DNA from: Bacilli bacterium
Lineage (GTDB): Bacteria > Bacillota_I > Bacilli_A > Haloplasmatales > Haloplasmataceae
Assembly: GCA_012513195.1 (NCBI GenBank)
Contig: JAAZCR010000137.1
Span: 1 to 8,647, forward strand
Reading direction: 5' to 3'
DNA: 8,647 bases
Position numbers and translations under genes: made by a program. This document shows, one piece after another, positions 1-6,925 of the stretch (the stretch's first letter is position 1; each line of letters opens with the position of its first letter). The notes under the pieces are model-generated. The model made no database searches. It was not told the DNA's origin and was given only the letters and a program-made list of their open reading frames with translations.

Positions 1-720
1 CATCATGAAGCTTATAAATACATCTCAGCTTTATTTGAAGGTAACCGTAATCTTTATTGGCGTTTAACCCCAAGAGAAAATTTACGTTATTTTGCGGGAT
101 TAAGGGGATTAGGTGGTAAAAAACTAGAAAATCAAATCGATGAACTTCTCGAACTTTTTAACCTTCAAAACAAAAGAAATGTGATGGTTAATAATCTATC
201 GCGAGGTATGCAACAGAAAGTTGCTATCGCTATGACATTAATCTGTAATACGGAAATCGTTTTATTAGATGAACCAACATTAGGGCTAGATGTACAGACA
301 ACTATTGAAATAAAAAATATCCTTAGAAGCATCGCTAAGGATATGCATAAAACAATTCTATTAAGTTCCCATGATATGCATCTTGTTCAAGATGTCTGTG
401 AAGAAGTAATCGTACTAAATAAAGGAAAAATAGTTGTCCAAGATAAAGTAAGTAATCTTTTAGATATGTTCAGTCGGATGACTTATGAAATAGTACTTAC
501 TGAAAAAATATCAGATGAGTTAAAAATGGAATTAAAATCATATAATAATAGATTCGATATTATAAATGATTCCATAATTGAACTTGATTTATCAAGTTAT
601 GATGACATATTCCCTTTAATAGACTACTTTAAAGAAAAGGATATTACTATTAAAGAATTTAAACAAAAAGAAGTAAACTTTGAACGTATATACTTAGAAT
701 ACACCAAGGAGGTGAACTAA
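1..720 (+). CDS. ABC transporter ATP-binding protein, DrrA-like (5' end missing)
   Basis: This is the ATPase subunit of an ABC-2 type exporter; it hydrolyses ATP at the inner face of the membrane to drive the permease encoded next. The frame is open from the first base, giving 239 visible residues; the Walker A region lies before the window. Visible in order: a Q-loop region with FEGNRNLYWRLTPRENL (residues 12-28; Glu stands where many ABC ATPases have Gln), signature LSRGMQQK (66-73), Walker B IVLLDEP (86-92) with D-loop TLGLD, and H-loop SSHDM (His124). From about 150 a C-terminal extension follows, as in DrrA-type drug and antibiotic ATPases. The FEGNRNLYW wording is, as I recall it, typical of DrrA-like proteins, so I read this as an intact enzyme cut by the window edge. 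The stop codon overlaps the permease start by one base (TAATG), indicating translational coupling. The substrate cannot be told from the sequence. Confidence 0.95.
   Translation, partial: HHEAYKYISALFEGNRNLYWRLTPRENLRYFAGLRGLGGKKLENQIDELLELFNLQNKRNVMVNNLSRGMQQKVAIAMTLICNTEIVLLDEPTLGLDVQTTIEIKNILRSIAKDMHKTILLSSHDMHLVQDVCEEVIVLNKGKIVVQDKVSNLLDMFSRMTYEIVLTEKISDELKMELKSYNNRFDIINDSIIELDLSSYDDIFPLIDYFKEKDITIKEFKQKEVNFERIYLEYTKEVN
706..715 (+). promoter_or_regulatory. Perfect Shine-Dalgarno site for the ABC permease
   Basis: AAGGAGGTGA is a full ten-base match to the usual anti-Shine-Dalgarno end of 16S rRNA. It ends four bases before the permease ATG at 720 and lies inside the last codons of the ATPase gene. 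It fixes the permease start and suggests efficient reinitiation at the TAATG overlap. Confidence 0.9.
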
Positions 721-1511
721 TGAAACAGTTATACTATATCTTTAAAGTTTCATTAGATAAATCCTTCAAAGAAACAATCAGATATCGTTTTAACTTCATC
801 GCCGAAATCGTCACTTTATATATTGTCTTCATGGCCATGTTTCTAGGTCTCAAATCCTTTGGTGTATACATGCAAGTACCAAGTGTTGTATTAGATCAAA
901 CATTAGAAGGTTTTGTGGCGGGTTACTTTGTATGGACCATCATCCTTTTCTCCTATTCTGATATCGCTTATGGTATCACACGAGATGCGATGCTTGGTAC
1001 TCTTGAACAACTAAGCATGGCACCAATCAGGTTATACAAATTTTTAATTATCAGAGCTATTTGTAACTTATTAATTAATTTAATCGCATCTTGTCTGATA
1101 TTAATAATAATTATGTTCAGTACTGATTATTTCTTAAGCATAAATATAATTATTCTCATCATTGGTATCTTAGGTGGAATCTTTAGCGTCTTTTGTATTG
1201 GATTAATCTTAGGTGGACTAGCTCTAATCTATAAAAAAATTCAATCTTTTCTTAACATTATCCAATTCGTTGTATTAGGATTAGTAATTCCTGGATCTAG
1301 TACAAGTACCTTATCATACTTAATTCCCTTTAGACCATCAATATTAATCATTTATAAAGCGATGCTTAATAATTATTCTCTAAAAGATCTATCATTACAA
1401 GAAATACTTTATATGTTACTTAATACCATAATATATCTAATAATTGGAATAATTATCTTTAATAGATGTGAAAAAGTGGCGAAGAAGAAGGGATTATTAG
1501 GTCAATACTAA
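720..1511 (+). CDS. ABC-2 type transporter permease
   Basis: Membrane subunit of the exporter whose ATPase precedes it. It has 263 residues, the usual size for single ABC-2 permeases of DrrB type. About six hydrophobic segments are visible, near residues 24-46, 66-83, 107-133, 143-170, 177-196 and 229-248. The stretch GTLEQLSMAPIR (93-104) after the second segment matches the conserved ABC-2 element GTLE-L---P, thought to contact the ATPase. A Lys-rich tail (EKVAKKKG) fits a cytoplasmic C-terminus. The start overlaps the ATPase stop by one base and has a perfect ribosome binding site. No second permease follows before the terminator, so the transporter is probably a homodimer of this subunit with the ATPase. 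Likely cargo (drug, lipid, peptide or polysaccharide) is unknown. Confidence 0.93.
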   Translation: MKQLYYIFKVSLDKSFKETIRYRFNFIAEIVTLYIVFMAMFLGLKSFGVYMQVPSVVLDQTLEGFVAGYFVWTIILFSYSDIAYGITRDAMLGTLEQLSMAPIRLYKFLIIRAICNLLINLIASCLILIIIMFSTDYFLSINIIILIIGILGGIFSVFCIGLILGGLALIYKKIQSFLNIIQFVVLGLVIPGSSTSTLSYLIPFRPSILIIYKAMLNNYSLKDLSLQEILYMLLNTIIYLIIGIIIFNRCEKVAKKKGLLGQY

Positions 1512-1594
1512 TATGTCAAAGAATAAATTTTAACTGATTTAGTTCTCAATTCCATATTAGTCATTAATGTATTATTAACTATAAACAAATCTAT

Positions 1595-1629
1595 AAAAGA
1601 CTAAGATTCTCGCAATCTTAGTCTTTTTT
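1595..1629 (+). terminator. Rho-independent terminator after the ABC exporter genes
   Basis: Left arm AAAAGACTAAGATT (1595-1608), loop CTCGC, and a perfectly complementary right arm (1614-1627) form a 14-bp stem running into a T-tract (1624-1629). It lies about 85 bases after the permease stop. The opposite strand also has the stem followed by four T's, so it may work in both directions and also stop the leftward acetyltransferase transcript. The remaining gap sequence to 1708 shows nothing else I can support. Confidence 0.88.
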
Positions 1630-1708
1630 ACTACCCTAATGTAATAAAACAAGGAAATACTAAACTCTGTCCTAATATATCGATTACCTTTAGTTTACCT
1701 ATGTATAC

Positions 1709-2243
1709 TTATTTATACATTTCTCTATCTCTAATCCTATTTAATTCTAACCATCTCTCATAAGTTAATTCTAAGTAAGGATGAGTAGTTTCAATAAAAT
1801 GTGGTGTCTCTGTTTGCATGAATCCTAGTTTTTCATACAACTTCCAAGCACTTTTATTATCAGGATGGGGATCAACATAAACCGCAATCGCTTTACCTTC
1901 TTTAAATGCCTTTTCTATCGCGTAGGACAATCCCCTATATCCTATTCTCTTACCTTGCGCATGGGGTAATAATTTAATATCTAGGCAAGCATATCCAGTC
2001 GTAACATCCACATTATAATAGCTTTCTCCGCAATATCCTAATTCATCTGTATAAATGGAATAATGACAGCGATAAGGTTTATTTATGATATACTTATACC
2101 AGTTCTCTAGTTCCTTTTTTTGTAATACCGAGTCCCTCTGGAAACCCCACGTATTTCATCACTTCACCATTATTCCATAGTGTCATGATATTATCTAAAT
2201 CTTCTTCCGTTGTCTCTTTTATCATAATCTCACTATAATTCAT
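1709..2243 (-). pseudogene. GNAT-family N-acetyltransferase, broken by a one-base frameshift
   Basis: Members of this family transfer an acetyl group from acetyl-CoA to an amine; the substrate here is unknown. The gene starts at ATG 2243, six bases after a good site AAAAGGGAG (2250-2258). Its first frame runs 49 codons and stops at about 2094. The second frame then carries the rest to a TAA at 1709. The break falls in seven A's (2115-2121 on the + strand as T's): with six A's the reading becomes ITKKELENWYKYI and one continuous 177-residue protein results, a normal length for RimJ/RimL-like acetyltransferases. The acetyl-CoA loop region is LPHAQGKRIGYRGLSYAI (residues 92-109 of the repaired protein) and the late GNAT element is DNKSAWKLYEKLGF (128-141). 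Everything outside the break looks undamaged, so this is a very recent mutation, a sequencing error, or a slippage site. I do not consider the downstream part a separate gene: it lacks a ribosome binding site and the first half of the fold. Confidence 0.85.
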
Positions 2244-2313
2244 TCATATCTCCCTTTTTATAACGCAATTTTCTTTTTACAATATTTATTTACTTATTAA
2301 TACCTTCACTTAT

Positions 2314-2354
2314 AAAAAAGAGATGTAAAAGGTTCTTATTAGTTTTTACATCTC
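2314..2354 (-). terminator. Rho-independent terminator of the leftward membrane-protein genes
   Basis: Read on the minus strand, GAGATGTAAAA (2354-2344) pairs with TTTTACATCTC (2330-2320) across a 13-base loop and is followed by six T's (2319-2314). It lies 23 bases after the stop of the 61-residue membrane protein gene, and so closes the leftward transcript before the acetyltransferase gene, which must have its own promoter in the 2244-2310 gap. I could not find a convincing -35/-10 pair there. Confidence 0.85.
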
Positions 2355-2377
2355 ATTTTACTTTACAACAAAGACAA

Positions 2378-2563
2378 TTAGTTTAACTTTTTGTTTTTGT
2401 GGTTCTTACTGTTTGTAAATGCATACACAATCGAAGTGACAACGATAAATGCTGTTACTAAAATATTCACAATCAATAACCACATTATTTGGTAGTTAAA
2501 GGATGCATTTATTACGATTAAAATCGCATTTACGATGATTAAAACAAACAATAAATCTCTCAT
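2378..2563 (-). CDS. Small two-helix membrane protein of unknown function
   Basis: I do not recognise a family for this 61-residue protein. Two hydrophobic helices are obvious, about residues 3-21 and 26-49, separated by a short polar turn (NASFNYQ), followed by a Lys-rich tail (NSKNHKNKK). By the positive-inside rule both ends should be in the cytoplasm. The ATG at 2563 is preceded at seven bases by AAAGGAGA (2571-2578), whose first base overlaps the last base of the stop of the larger membrane protein gene; the two genes are 14 bases apart, so they are co-transcribed and probably coupled in translation. A terminator follows. The clean ribosome binding site, position before the terminator and well-formed hydrophobic pattern support a real gene. 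A role as partner or assembly factor of the upstream protein is inference only. Confidence 0.8.
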   Translation of the reverse strand: MRDLLFVLIIVNAILIVINASFNYQIMWLLIVNILVTAFIVVTSIVYAFTNSKNHKNKKLN

Positions 2564-2577
2564 TATTTTATCTCCTT

Positions 2578-3609
2578 TTAACTTGATTGTTCCGTTAATT
2601 TAAAGATTAGACTATACTTAGTTTTATAATCTTTTAACCTACTCACTAATAACCTATTCCGTGGTACTTCTAAAGTATTAATATCATTTTCATCATCTAC
2701 ATAAGTTATGATAATCTTACGTTTTTCAATCGTAACGCTTTTAATATCATCCCAGAAGAAGAGAATTTTAAATCTACCTTTCGCGTATCCAAATCCCTCT
2801 TTACTTATAATAAAACTACATTTCCATGCATCACCAAATAATCGTGGATAGACAAACAATAAGGATAGAATTACGATTAGATTCGCAATTGTAATACCTA
2901 AAGATTGATTTTGCCCTTTAACCGCAATAAATAATGATACACATATTCCTAATAACATCATGACAAAAATAAATAAACACTTTTCAATAAACAATGGCCA
3001 ATTATAATGCCACATTTCGGTTGATTGAAGGATTTCTTTGTAGCGTTCTTGTTCTGCTTCAAGACGATCTGTGCTAATTTTAAAGCCTAAATAACGCTCT
3101 AACAGTTTAATTGCCATGTAATCTATTTCAACAAAAATACCTTCCCATAGTTCTTCCTTATAAGGTTCTTCTCCTAAGGCAATATAATCATCGATAAACT
3201 CTGCTGCTTTTATATTTTCCCAAGGAATTAAATCAATGTCATCTAATACTAAGCCTTCATCAGTAAAGGAAATGGTATTCCCTTCCTTCATGACATTATA
3301 TAAATTTGTCTTATACCATTTAACATGGAGAGGATTTAATTGTTCGATTGGTTTTGTGAGTTCCAAATCATATATTTCTTTCTGTAAGTATAGATATCTT
3401 TTTCTACCTTTTATGATAATGACAATGCCTATAGCGAAAGTTATAAACCCTAATACTAGAAAAATGATACTAATGATAAATGTTTGAGATTTAATGTCTT
3501 CAGGAAAGATAATAATTCCCAGAATTGATAAAGTTATGCTTAATAGGATTGGTGTATAAACTCCTATTAAGTAAACCTTTTTAAATGTCTTTGGATGTAA
3601 CTTTTTCAT
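2578..3609 (-). CDS. Membrane protein with two TM-pair plus PH-like units, unknown function
   Basis: A 343-residue integral membrane protein I cannot assign to a named family. Hydrophobic segments fall near residues 13-35, 43-67, 208-231 and 237-257. After each pair comes a soluble part with a similar pattern: NTISFTDEGLVL...LIPWENIKAAEF (111-138) and SFIISKEGFGYA...FFWDDIKSVTI (265-294), that is EG(L/F) then W(E/D)(N/D)IK(A/S). Such strand-turn-strand stretches with a W-D-I-K type ending are seen in bacterial PH-like (bPH/YcxB) domains, so I infer two TM-pair plus PH-like units facing the cytoplasm, with a charged, probably helical linker at 146-207. I chose ATG 3609 rather than the in-frame GTG at 3618, because AGGTGA (3615-3620) sits five bases before the ATG and overlaps the GTG. 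It lies 44 bases after dtd and 14 before a small membrane protein gene. Confidence 0.87.
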   Translation of the reverse strand: MKKLHPKTFKKVYLIGVYTPILLSITLSILGIIIFPEDIKSQTFIISIIFLVLGFITFAIGIVIIIKGRKRYLYLQKEIYDLELTKPIEQLNPLHVKWYKTNLYNVMKEGNTISFTDEGLVLDDIDLIPWENIKAAEFIDDYIALGEEPYKEELWEGIFVEIDYMAIKLLERYLGFKISTDRLEAEQERYKEILQSTEMWHYNWPLFIEKCLFIFVMMLLGICVSLFIAVKGQNQSLGITIANLIVILSLLFVYPRLFGDAWKCSFIISKEGFGYAKGRFKILFFWDDIKSVTIEKRKIIITYVDDENDINTLEVPRNRLLVSRLKDYKTKYSLIFKLTEQSS

Positions 3610-3614
3610 TTTTA

Positions 3615-3620
3615 TCACCT
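3615..3620 (-). promoter_or_regulatory. Ribosome binding site deciding the start of the 343-residue membrane protein
   Basis: AGGTGA on the minus strand ends five bases before ATG 3609. The longer reading would start at GTG 3618 inside this site, leaving that codon without any ribosome binding site, so the shorter start is preferred. Confidence 0.65.
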
Positions 3621-3621
3621 A

Positions 3622-3648
3622 AATAATAAAGAACCATTGCGGTTCCTT
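3622..3648 (-). terminator. Weak hairpin between dtd and the membrane protein gene
   Basis: On the minus strand AGGAACC (3647-3641) pairs with GGTTCTT (3635-3629) around the loop GCAAT, with one G-T pair, followed by TATTATTT rather than a clean T-run. It lies directly after the dtd stop. It may be a leaky terminator reducing readthrough from the recJ-apt-rel-dtd series into the membrane-protein genes. The short stem and broken U-tract make full termination doubtful. Confidence 0.45.
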
Positions 3649-3653
3649 GTTTT

Positions 3654-4103
3654 CTATCTATTATGTGAGTCAATAATGATAGTTACCGGACCATCATTAA
3701 TTAACACCACTTTCATATCAGCCCCAAATATACCAGTTTCTACATGTAGATTATACTTCTTTCTTAGTATATCATTAAATGTTTCATATAATTCTATCGC
3801 TTGCTCAGGTCGGGCTGATTCGATAAAACTAGGACGATTTCCTTTAGAAACATCCCCATATAACGTAAATTGTGATATCGATAGAATACTTCCACCGACA
3901 TCATAAATAGATAAATTCATTTTCTGATTAGCATCTTCAAATACGCGGAGATTACTAACCTTTCTTGCACAATATTCAACATCATCCAGTGTATCTGTAT
4001 GAGTAAAGGCAACTAATAATACGTATCCTTTATCAATCTTACCTACAATTTCATTATTAACAATTACGCTAGCTTCTTTCGTGCGTTGGACAACAATCCG
4101 CAA
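3654..4103 (-). CDS. dtd: D-aminoacyl-tRNA deacylase
   Basis: Removes D-amino acids (and mischarged glycine from tRNA-Ala) from tRNA in the cytoplasm, a proofreading step for translation. The 149 residues match the usual 145-150 of the family and are collinear with it from MRIVVQR at the start. The two signature elements are present: SQFTLYGD (77-84) and NDGPVT (136-141), the latter carrying the Gly-cisPro pair (138-139) that rejects L-amino acids. The start is TTG at 4103, which directly follows the rel stop TAA (4104-4106). No upstream ATG is possible without running through that stop, and starting here gives the exact family N-terminus. The site AAAGGAT (4114-4120) lies ten bases away inside the end of rel. 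Zero spacing to rel implies coupled translation, with the TTG keeping Dtd output low. The stop is TAG. Confidence 0.96.
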   Translation of the reverse strand: MRIVVQRTKEASVIVNNEIVGKIDKGYVLLVAFTHTDTLDDVEYCARKVSNLRVFEDANQKMNLSIYDVGGSILSISQFTLYGDVSKGNRPSFIESARPEQAIELYETFNDILRKKYNLHVETGIFGADMKVVLINDGPVTIIIDSHNR

Positions 4104-6299
4104 TTATTTTGCCATCCTTTCCACAAAATAGATATCTTTTACTTTTTTCAAGTTAGATACTAAATTATTAAGTTTTAAAGTATCTTCAATAAGTACTTTA
4201 ATCTTAATATTAGCCATACTTTCTTTATTGATATGGGCAGAAACCCCAATTAAATTTACATTTAAAGCATTAATCGCATTGATAACATCCATTAAGAGAT
4301 TGTTTCGATTAAAACCAGTAAGCATGAGATCTAACTCATACTTTTTACCATCACGATTATTCGACCAATAGACATCAATAACCCGTTCCCGCTCACTATC
4401 GGTAATATTATGACAATCAGCACGATGAACGGTGATGCCTTTACCTTTAGTCACATAACCGATAATCGGATCCCCAGGTATCGGATTACAACATTTAGAT
4501 ATCTTAATATGAGGATTATCTAAGCCTTCGACAATAATGCCCGTTTCACTAGAACGGTTTTGTCTAATCTTATCAGGAACTTTATCTTCCGCAAAGGTTT
4601 CAAGAATCGCTTTGATATCTAAACCTGGCTTATCTTCTTCGAGTTTTTGTAAGATTTGCTGGATGCTTACTGTTCTTTTACCAACCGCATAGTATAAATC
4701 TTCTAAATTATTGATACCTTGTTTCTTAAATTTCTTTAAGTAATTTTCATTACCTAAAGTTTCAGTAATACTAGGAACTCTTCCTTCTAACGCTCTTGTG
4801 ACTAAATCCTTACCTTGTTCAATAACTAAACCACGATTTTGCTTATTGAAGAATTGCTTAATCTTATTCTTCGCATGTTGGGTCTTAACAATCTTTAACC
4901 AGTCTTCACTTGGCCCATAGGATTGTTTCGAAGTTTTTATTTCAACAACATCACCAGTTTTAAGTTCATAAGTTAATGGCACAATCTTACCGTTAACGAT
5001 GGCACCAACTGTTCGATGACCAACTTCCGTATGAATACGATAAGCAAAGTCCAGTGGTGTTGCCCCTTGTGGTAAATCGATAACGTCACCTTGAGGAGTA
5101 TAGACGTAAACATTAGCGGAGAAAATATCATCTTTCATCAATTCAACGATATCTTCTGCATCGTCATCGTTTTCGGAGTATTCCACCATCTTTTTATACC
5201 ATTTAAGTTTCTTTTGAATTTCGTATTGTTCCTGTTCAGAGGTAATGTTGAGATTTTCTTTATAAGCCCAATGCGCTGCTACCCCAAACTCCGCTACATT
5301 ATCCATTTCATAGGTACGAATTTGTACTTCAAAAATCTTCCCGTTTGGTCCAATTACAGTTGTATGTAAGGATTGATACATATTAGGCTTAGGCATAGCG
5401 ATATAGTCTTTAATACGGGTAGGAATAGGTTTGAAGTTCGCATGTATAATTCCTAATACATGGTAACAGGTTGCTTCATCATTAACAATAATTCTTAACG
5501 CTAATAGGTCAAAGATTTCCGAAAACTCTTTATGTTTTTCCCGCATCTTTTTGTGAACACTATAAATATTCTTAACCCGCCCTTTAATATCAAACTCAAT
5601 ATTAGCTTCTTTTAAAAGCGCGGAAATATGTTCAATCATATTTTGGATATCTTGTTCCCGCTCTTTTTGTTTTTCATTGATAAGTCCCGCAATATAATAA
5701 TACTCATCAGGATCAAGATATCGTAAAGCGCGATCTTCTAATTCTGATTTTAGACGGTACATCCCTAAACGATGCGCAATAGGGACGAAAATCTCCAAAG
5801 TTTCTTTACTAATTTGAATTTGTTTTTCTTTGGGCATGTACTTTAATGTGCGCATATTATGAAGCCTATCCGCAAGTTTAATAATGATAACACGGATATC
5901 CTTCGCCATCGCAATAAACATCTTTTGATGATTACTTGCTTGTTCCTGTTCCTTAGAGACATATTTTAATTGACCTAATTTTGATACTCCATCAACTAAA
6001 GAGGCAATTTCTTCACCGAACTCTTGAACCATTTCCTCGTAAGTGACACGAGTATCTTCTAATACATCATGAAGTAATCCAGCGGCGATTGTAGTCGGAC
6101 CAGCATGAAAAGTGGTTAGGATTAACGCCACTTCTAGGGGATGCATAATATATGGCTCACCTGACCGACGGAACTGGTTATGATGTTTTTCTTCAGCATA
6201 TAGAAATGCTTTTTCAATGAGTTTAACATTTTCAGGCTTGGTTATGTATGTTTTTGCGCTTTCCATCAGTTGTTCAAATTTTAGTCTGATTTCCGACAT
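4104..6299 (-). CDS. relA: Bifunctional (p)ppGpp synthetase/hydrolase, Rel/RSH type
   Basis: Makes pppGpp/ppGpp from ATP plus GTP/GDP during starvation and also degrades it: the stringent response enzyme, associated with ribosomes. The 731 residues equal the long RSH form. Hydrolase HD domain: His53 (YIMHPLEVA), His77-Asp78 (LLHDVLEDT), Asp144 (KLADRLHNMRT), all metal-site residues present. Synthetase: GRVKNIYSVHKKM (240-252), FDLLALRI with Asp264, RIKD (295-298), YQSLHTT (308-314), FEVQIRT (323-329). The RxKD loop rather than ExDD marks the bifunctional Rel/SpoT type. Then come TGS (about 396-457), a Cys/zinc-type region with CCNPIPGD (603-610) and HRADC (625-629), and a C-terminal ACT domain (about 654-731). 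I start at ATG 6299, five bases after AAGGTGGTGA, not at GTG 6311, which lies inside that site. The stop abuts dtd. In Bacillota that keep this locus the gene is called relA or rel. Confidence 0.97.
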   Translation of the reverse strand: MSEIRLKFEQLMESAKTYITKPENVKLIEKAFLYAEEKHHNQFRRSGEPYIMHPLEVALILTTFHAGPTTIAAGLLHDVLEDTRVTYEEMVQEFGEEIASLVDGVSKLGQLKYVSKEQEQASNHQKMFIAMAKDIRVIIIKLADRLHNMRTLKYMPKEKQIQISKETLEIFVPIAHRLGMYRLKSELEDRALRYLDPDEYYYIAGLINEKQKEREQDIQNMIEHISALLKEANIEFDIKGRVKNIYSVHKKMREKHKEFSEIFDLLALRIIVNDEATCYHVLGIIHANFKPIPTRIKDYIAMPKPNMYQSLHTTVIGPNGKIFEVQIRTYEMDNVAEFGVAAHWAYKENLNITSEQEQYEIQKKLKWYKKMVEYSENDDDAEDIVELMKDDIFSANVYVYTPQGDVIDLPQGATPLDFAYRIHTEVGHRTVGAIVNGKIVPLTYELKTGDVVEIKTSKQSYGPSEDWLKIVKTQHAKNKIKQFFNKQNRGLVIEQGKDLVTRALEGRVPSITETLGNENYLKKFKKQGINNLEDLYYAVGKRTVSIQQILQKLEEDKPGLDIKAILETFAEDKVPDKIRQNRSSETGIIVEGLDNPHIKISKCCNPIPGDPIIGYVTKGKGITVHRADCHNITDSERERVIDVYWSNNRDGKKYELDLMLTGFNRNNLLMDVINAINALNVNLIGVSAHINKESMANIKIKVLIEDTLKLNNLVSNLKKVKDIYFVERMAK

Positions 6300-6304
6300 A
6301 CAAT

Positions 6305-6314
6305 TCACCACCTT
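6305..6314 (-). promoter_or_regulatory. Strong Shine-Dalgarno site deciding the rel start
   Basis: AAGGTGGTGA differs by one base from the ideal ten-base site and ends five bases before ATG 6299. The two GTG codons that would extend the protein by four residues (6306-6311) are part of this site, so they are not the start. Confidence 0.8.
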
Positions 6315-6337
6315 TCCATAAATCTAATTTCGATATT

Positions 6338-6372
6338 GTTTATATTATATATACAAACTGTTAAAATTTGTT
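6338..6372 (-). promoter_or_regulatory. Possible rel promoter in the apt-rel gap
   Basis: The 110-base gap between apt and rel is extremely AT-rich and holds no gene. On the minus strand a perfect TATAAT (6349-6344) lies about 45 bases before the rel start, but the -35 at normal spacing (AACAAA, 6372-6367) is poor. The -10 sits in an imperfect palindrome (6338-6358, arms GTTTaTAT/ATAcAAAC). AT-rich DNA produces such matches by chance, so this is only a candidate for separate rel transcription. I see no convincing terminator after apt. Confidence 0.28.
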
Positions 6373-6409
6373 TAATTTTTGATTAACATTTTATTAATTT
6401 AATTCCCTA

Positions 6410-6922
6410 TTAATACTTAACCAATGAGAAAACATCGTAATCTTTTAAGCGTTCTCTACCTTTTAAATCTACCAATTCGATTAAGAACGCACATCCAACT
6501 ACTACACCACCGAGGGTTTCAACTAATTTAATCGCTGCTTCTACTGTACCACCTGTAGCTAATAAATCATCGATAATTACTACTTTTTGACCTTTCTTAA
6601 TAGCATCTTTATGAATGCATAATTTGTTTGATCCATATTCAAGGTCATATTCATATTCAATTACTTCTCTTGGTAATTTGCCTGGTTTACGTACGGGTAC
6701 AAATCCTACCCCCATAAGCGTGGCAACTGGTGTACCAAATAAGAAGCCTCTTGCTTCAGGTCCAACAATGAGTTCTGCGCCTTTATCTTTCGCAAATTCA
6801 CTTAACTTATCCATCGCATAACGTAATGCTTCCCCATTTTGCATAAGTGGGGTAATATCTCGGAAAAGAATACCTTCAATAGGAAAATCAGGCACAGTCG
6901 CAATATACTTTTCTAAAATCAT
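6410..6922 (-). CDS. apt: Adenine phosphoribosyltransferase
   Basis: Cytoplasmic purine salvage enzyme: adenine + PRPP gives AMP + diphosphate. The 170 residues are exactly the usual bacterial length. Visible elements: [15 protein letters not shown] (13-27), typical of the family N-terminus; PEARGFLFG (55-63), the base-binding region; the flexible loop RKPGKLP (78-84); and the PRPP-binding motif [13 protein letters not shown] (114-126). All key residues are present. The start ATG 6922 has GGAGG (6931-6935) at eight bases, located within the last codons of recJ, whose TGA stop is only three bases away, so recJ and apt are surely co-transcribed and probably translationally coupled. An earlier ATG at 6929 overlaps the recJ stop but is out of frame. 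Next to rel, Apt links purine salvage with (p)ppGpp metabolism, which uses the same nucleotide pool; this link is inference. Confidence 0.97.
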   Translation of the reverse strand: MILEKYIATVPDFPIEGILFRDITPLMQNGEALRYAMDKLSEFAKDKGAELIVGPEARGFLFGTPVATLMGVGFVPVRKPGKLPREVIEYEYDLEYGSNKLCIHKDAIKKGQKVVIIDDLLATGGTVEAAIKLVETLGGVVVGCAFLIELVDLKGRERLKDYDVFSLVKY

Positions 6923-6925
6923 TTT

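Noticed and set aside
1640..1700. Hairpin from ACTAAA and TTTAGT repeats after the acetyltransferase stop
   Set aside because: Only six AT-rich pairs with a loop of nearly 30 bases and no T-run; expected by chance in such AT-rich DNA.
1709..2011. A separate 100-residue acetyltransferase gene starting at GTG 2011
   Set aside because: The frame stays open upstream of 2011 and continues the GNAT fold; there is no ribosome binding site at 2011. It is the downstream part of the frameshifted gene.
2244..2310. TTGTAA and TATAAA as a promoter for the acetyltransferase gene
   Set aside because: The spacing is only 14 bases and the -10 would place the transcript start on the ribosome binding site.
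3660..3690. TTGACT on the minus strand as a -35 box for the membrane protein gene
   Set aside because: No acceptable -10 lies at 16-18 bases; the only TAAT-like sequence is too close, and the site lies in dtd coding sequence.
3637..3906. Open frame on the + strand opposite dtd
   Set aside because: It lies entirely over the well-supported dtd gene and its protein has no recognisable features; it is a reading-frame shadow. The same applies to + strand frames at 3236-3487, 5091-5369, 6615-6821, 6954-7223, 7656-7946 and 8260-8565.
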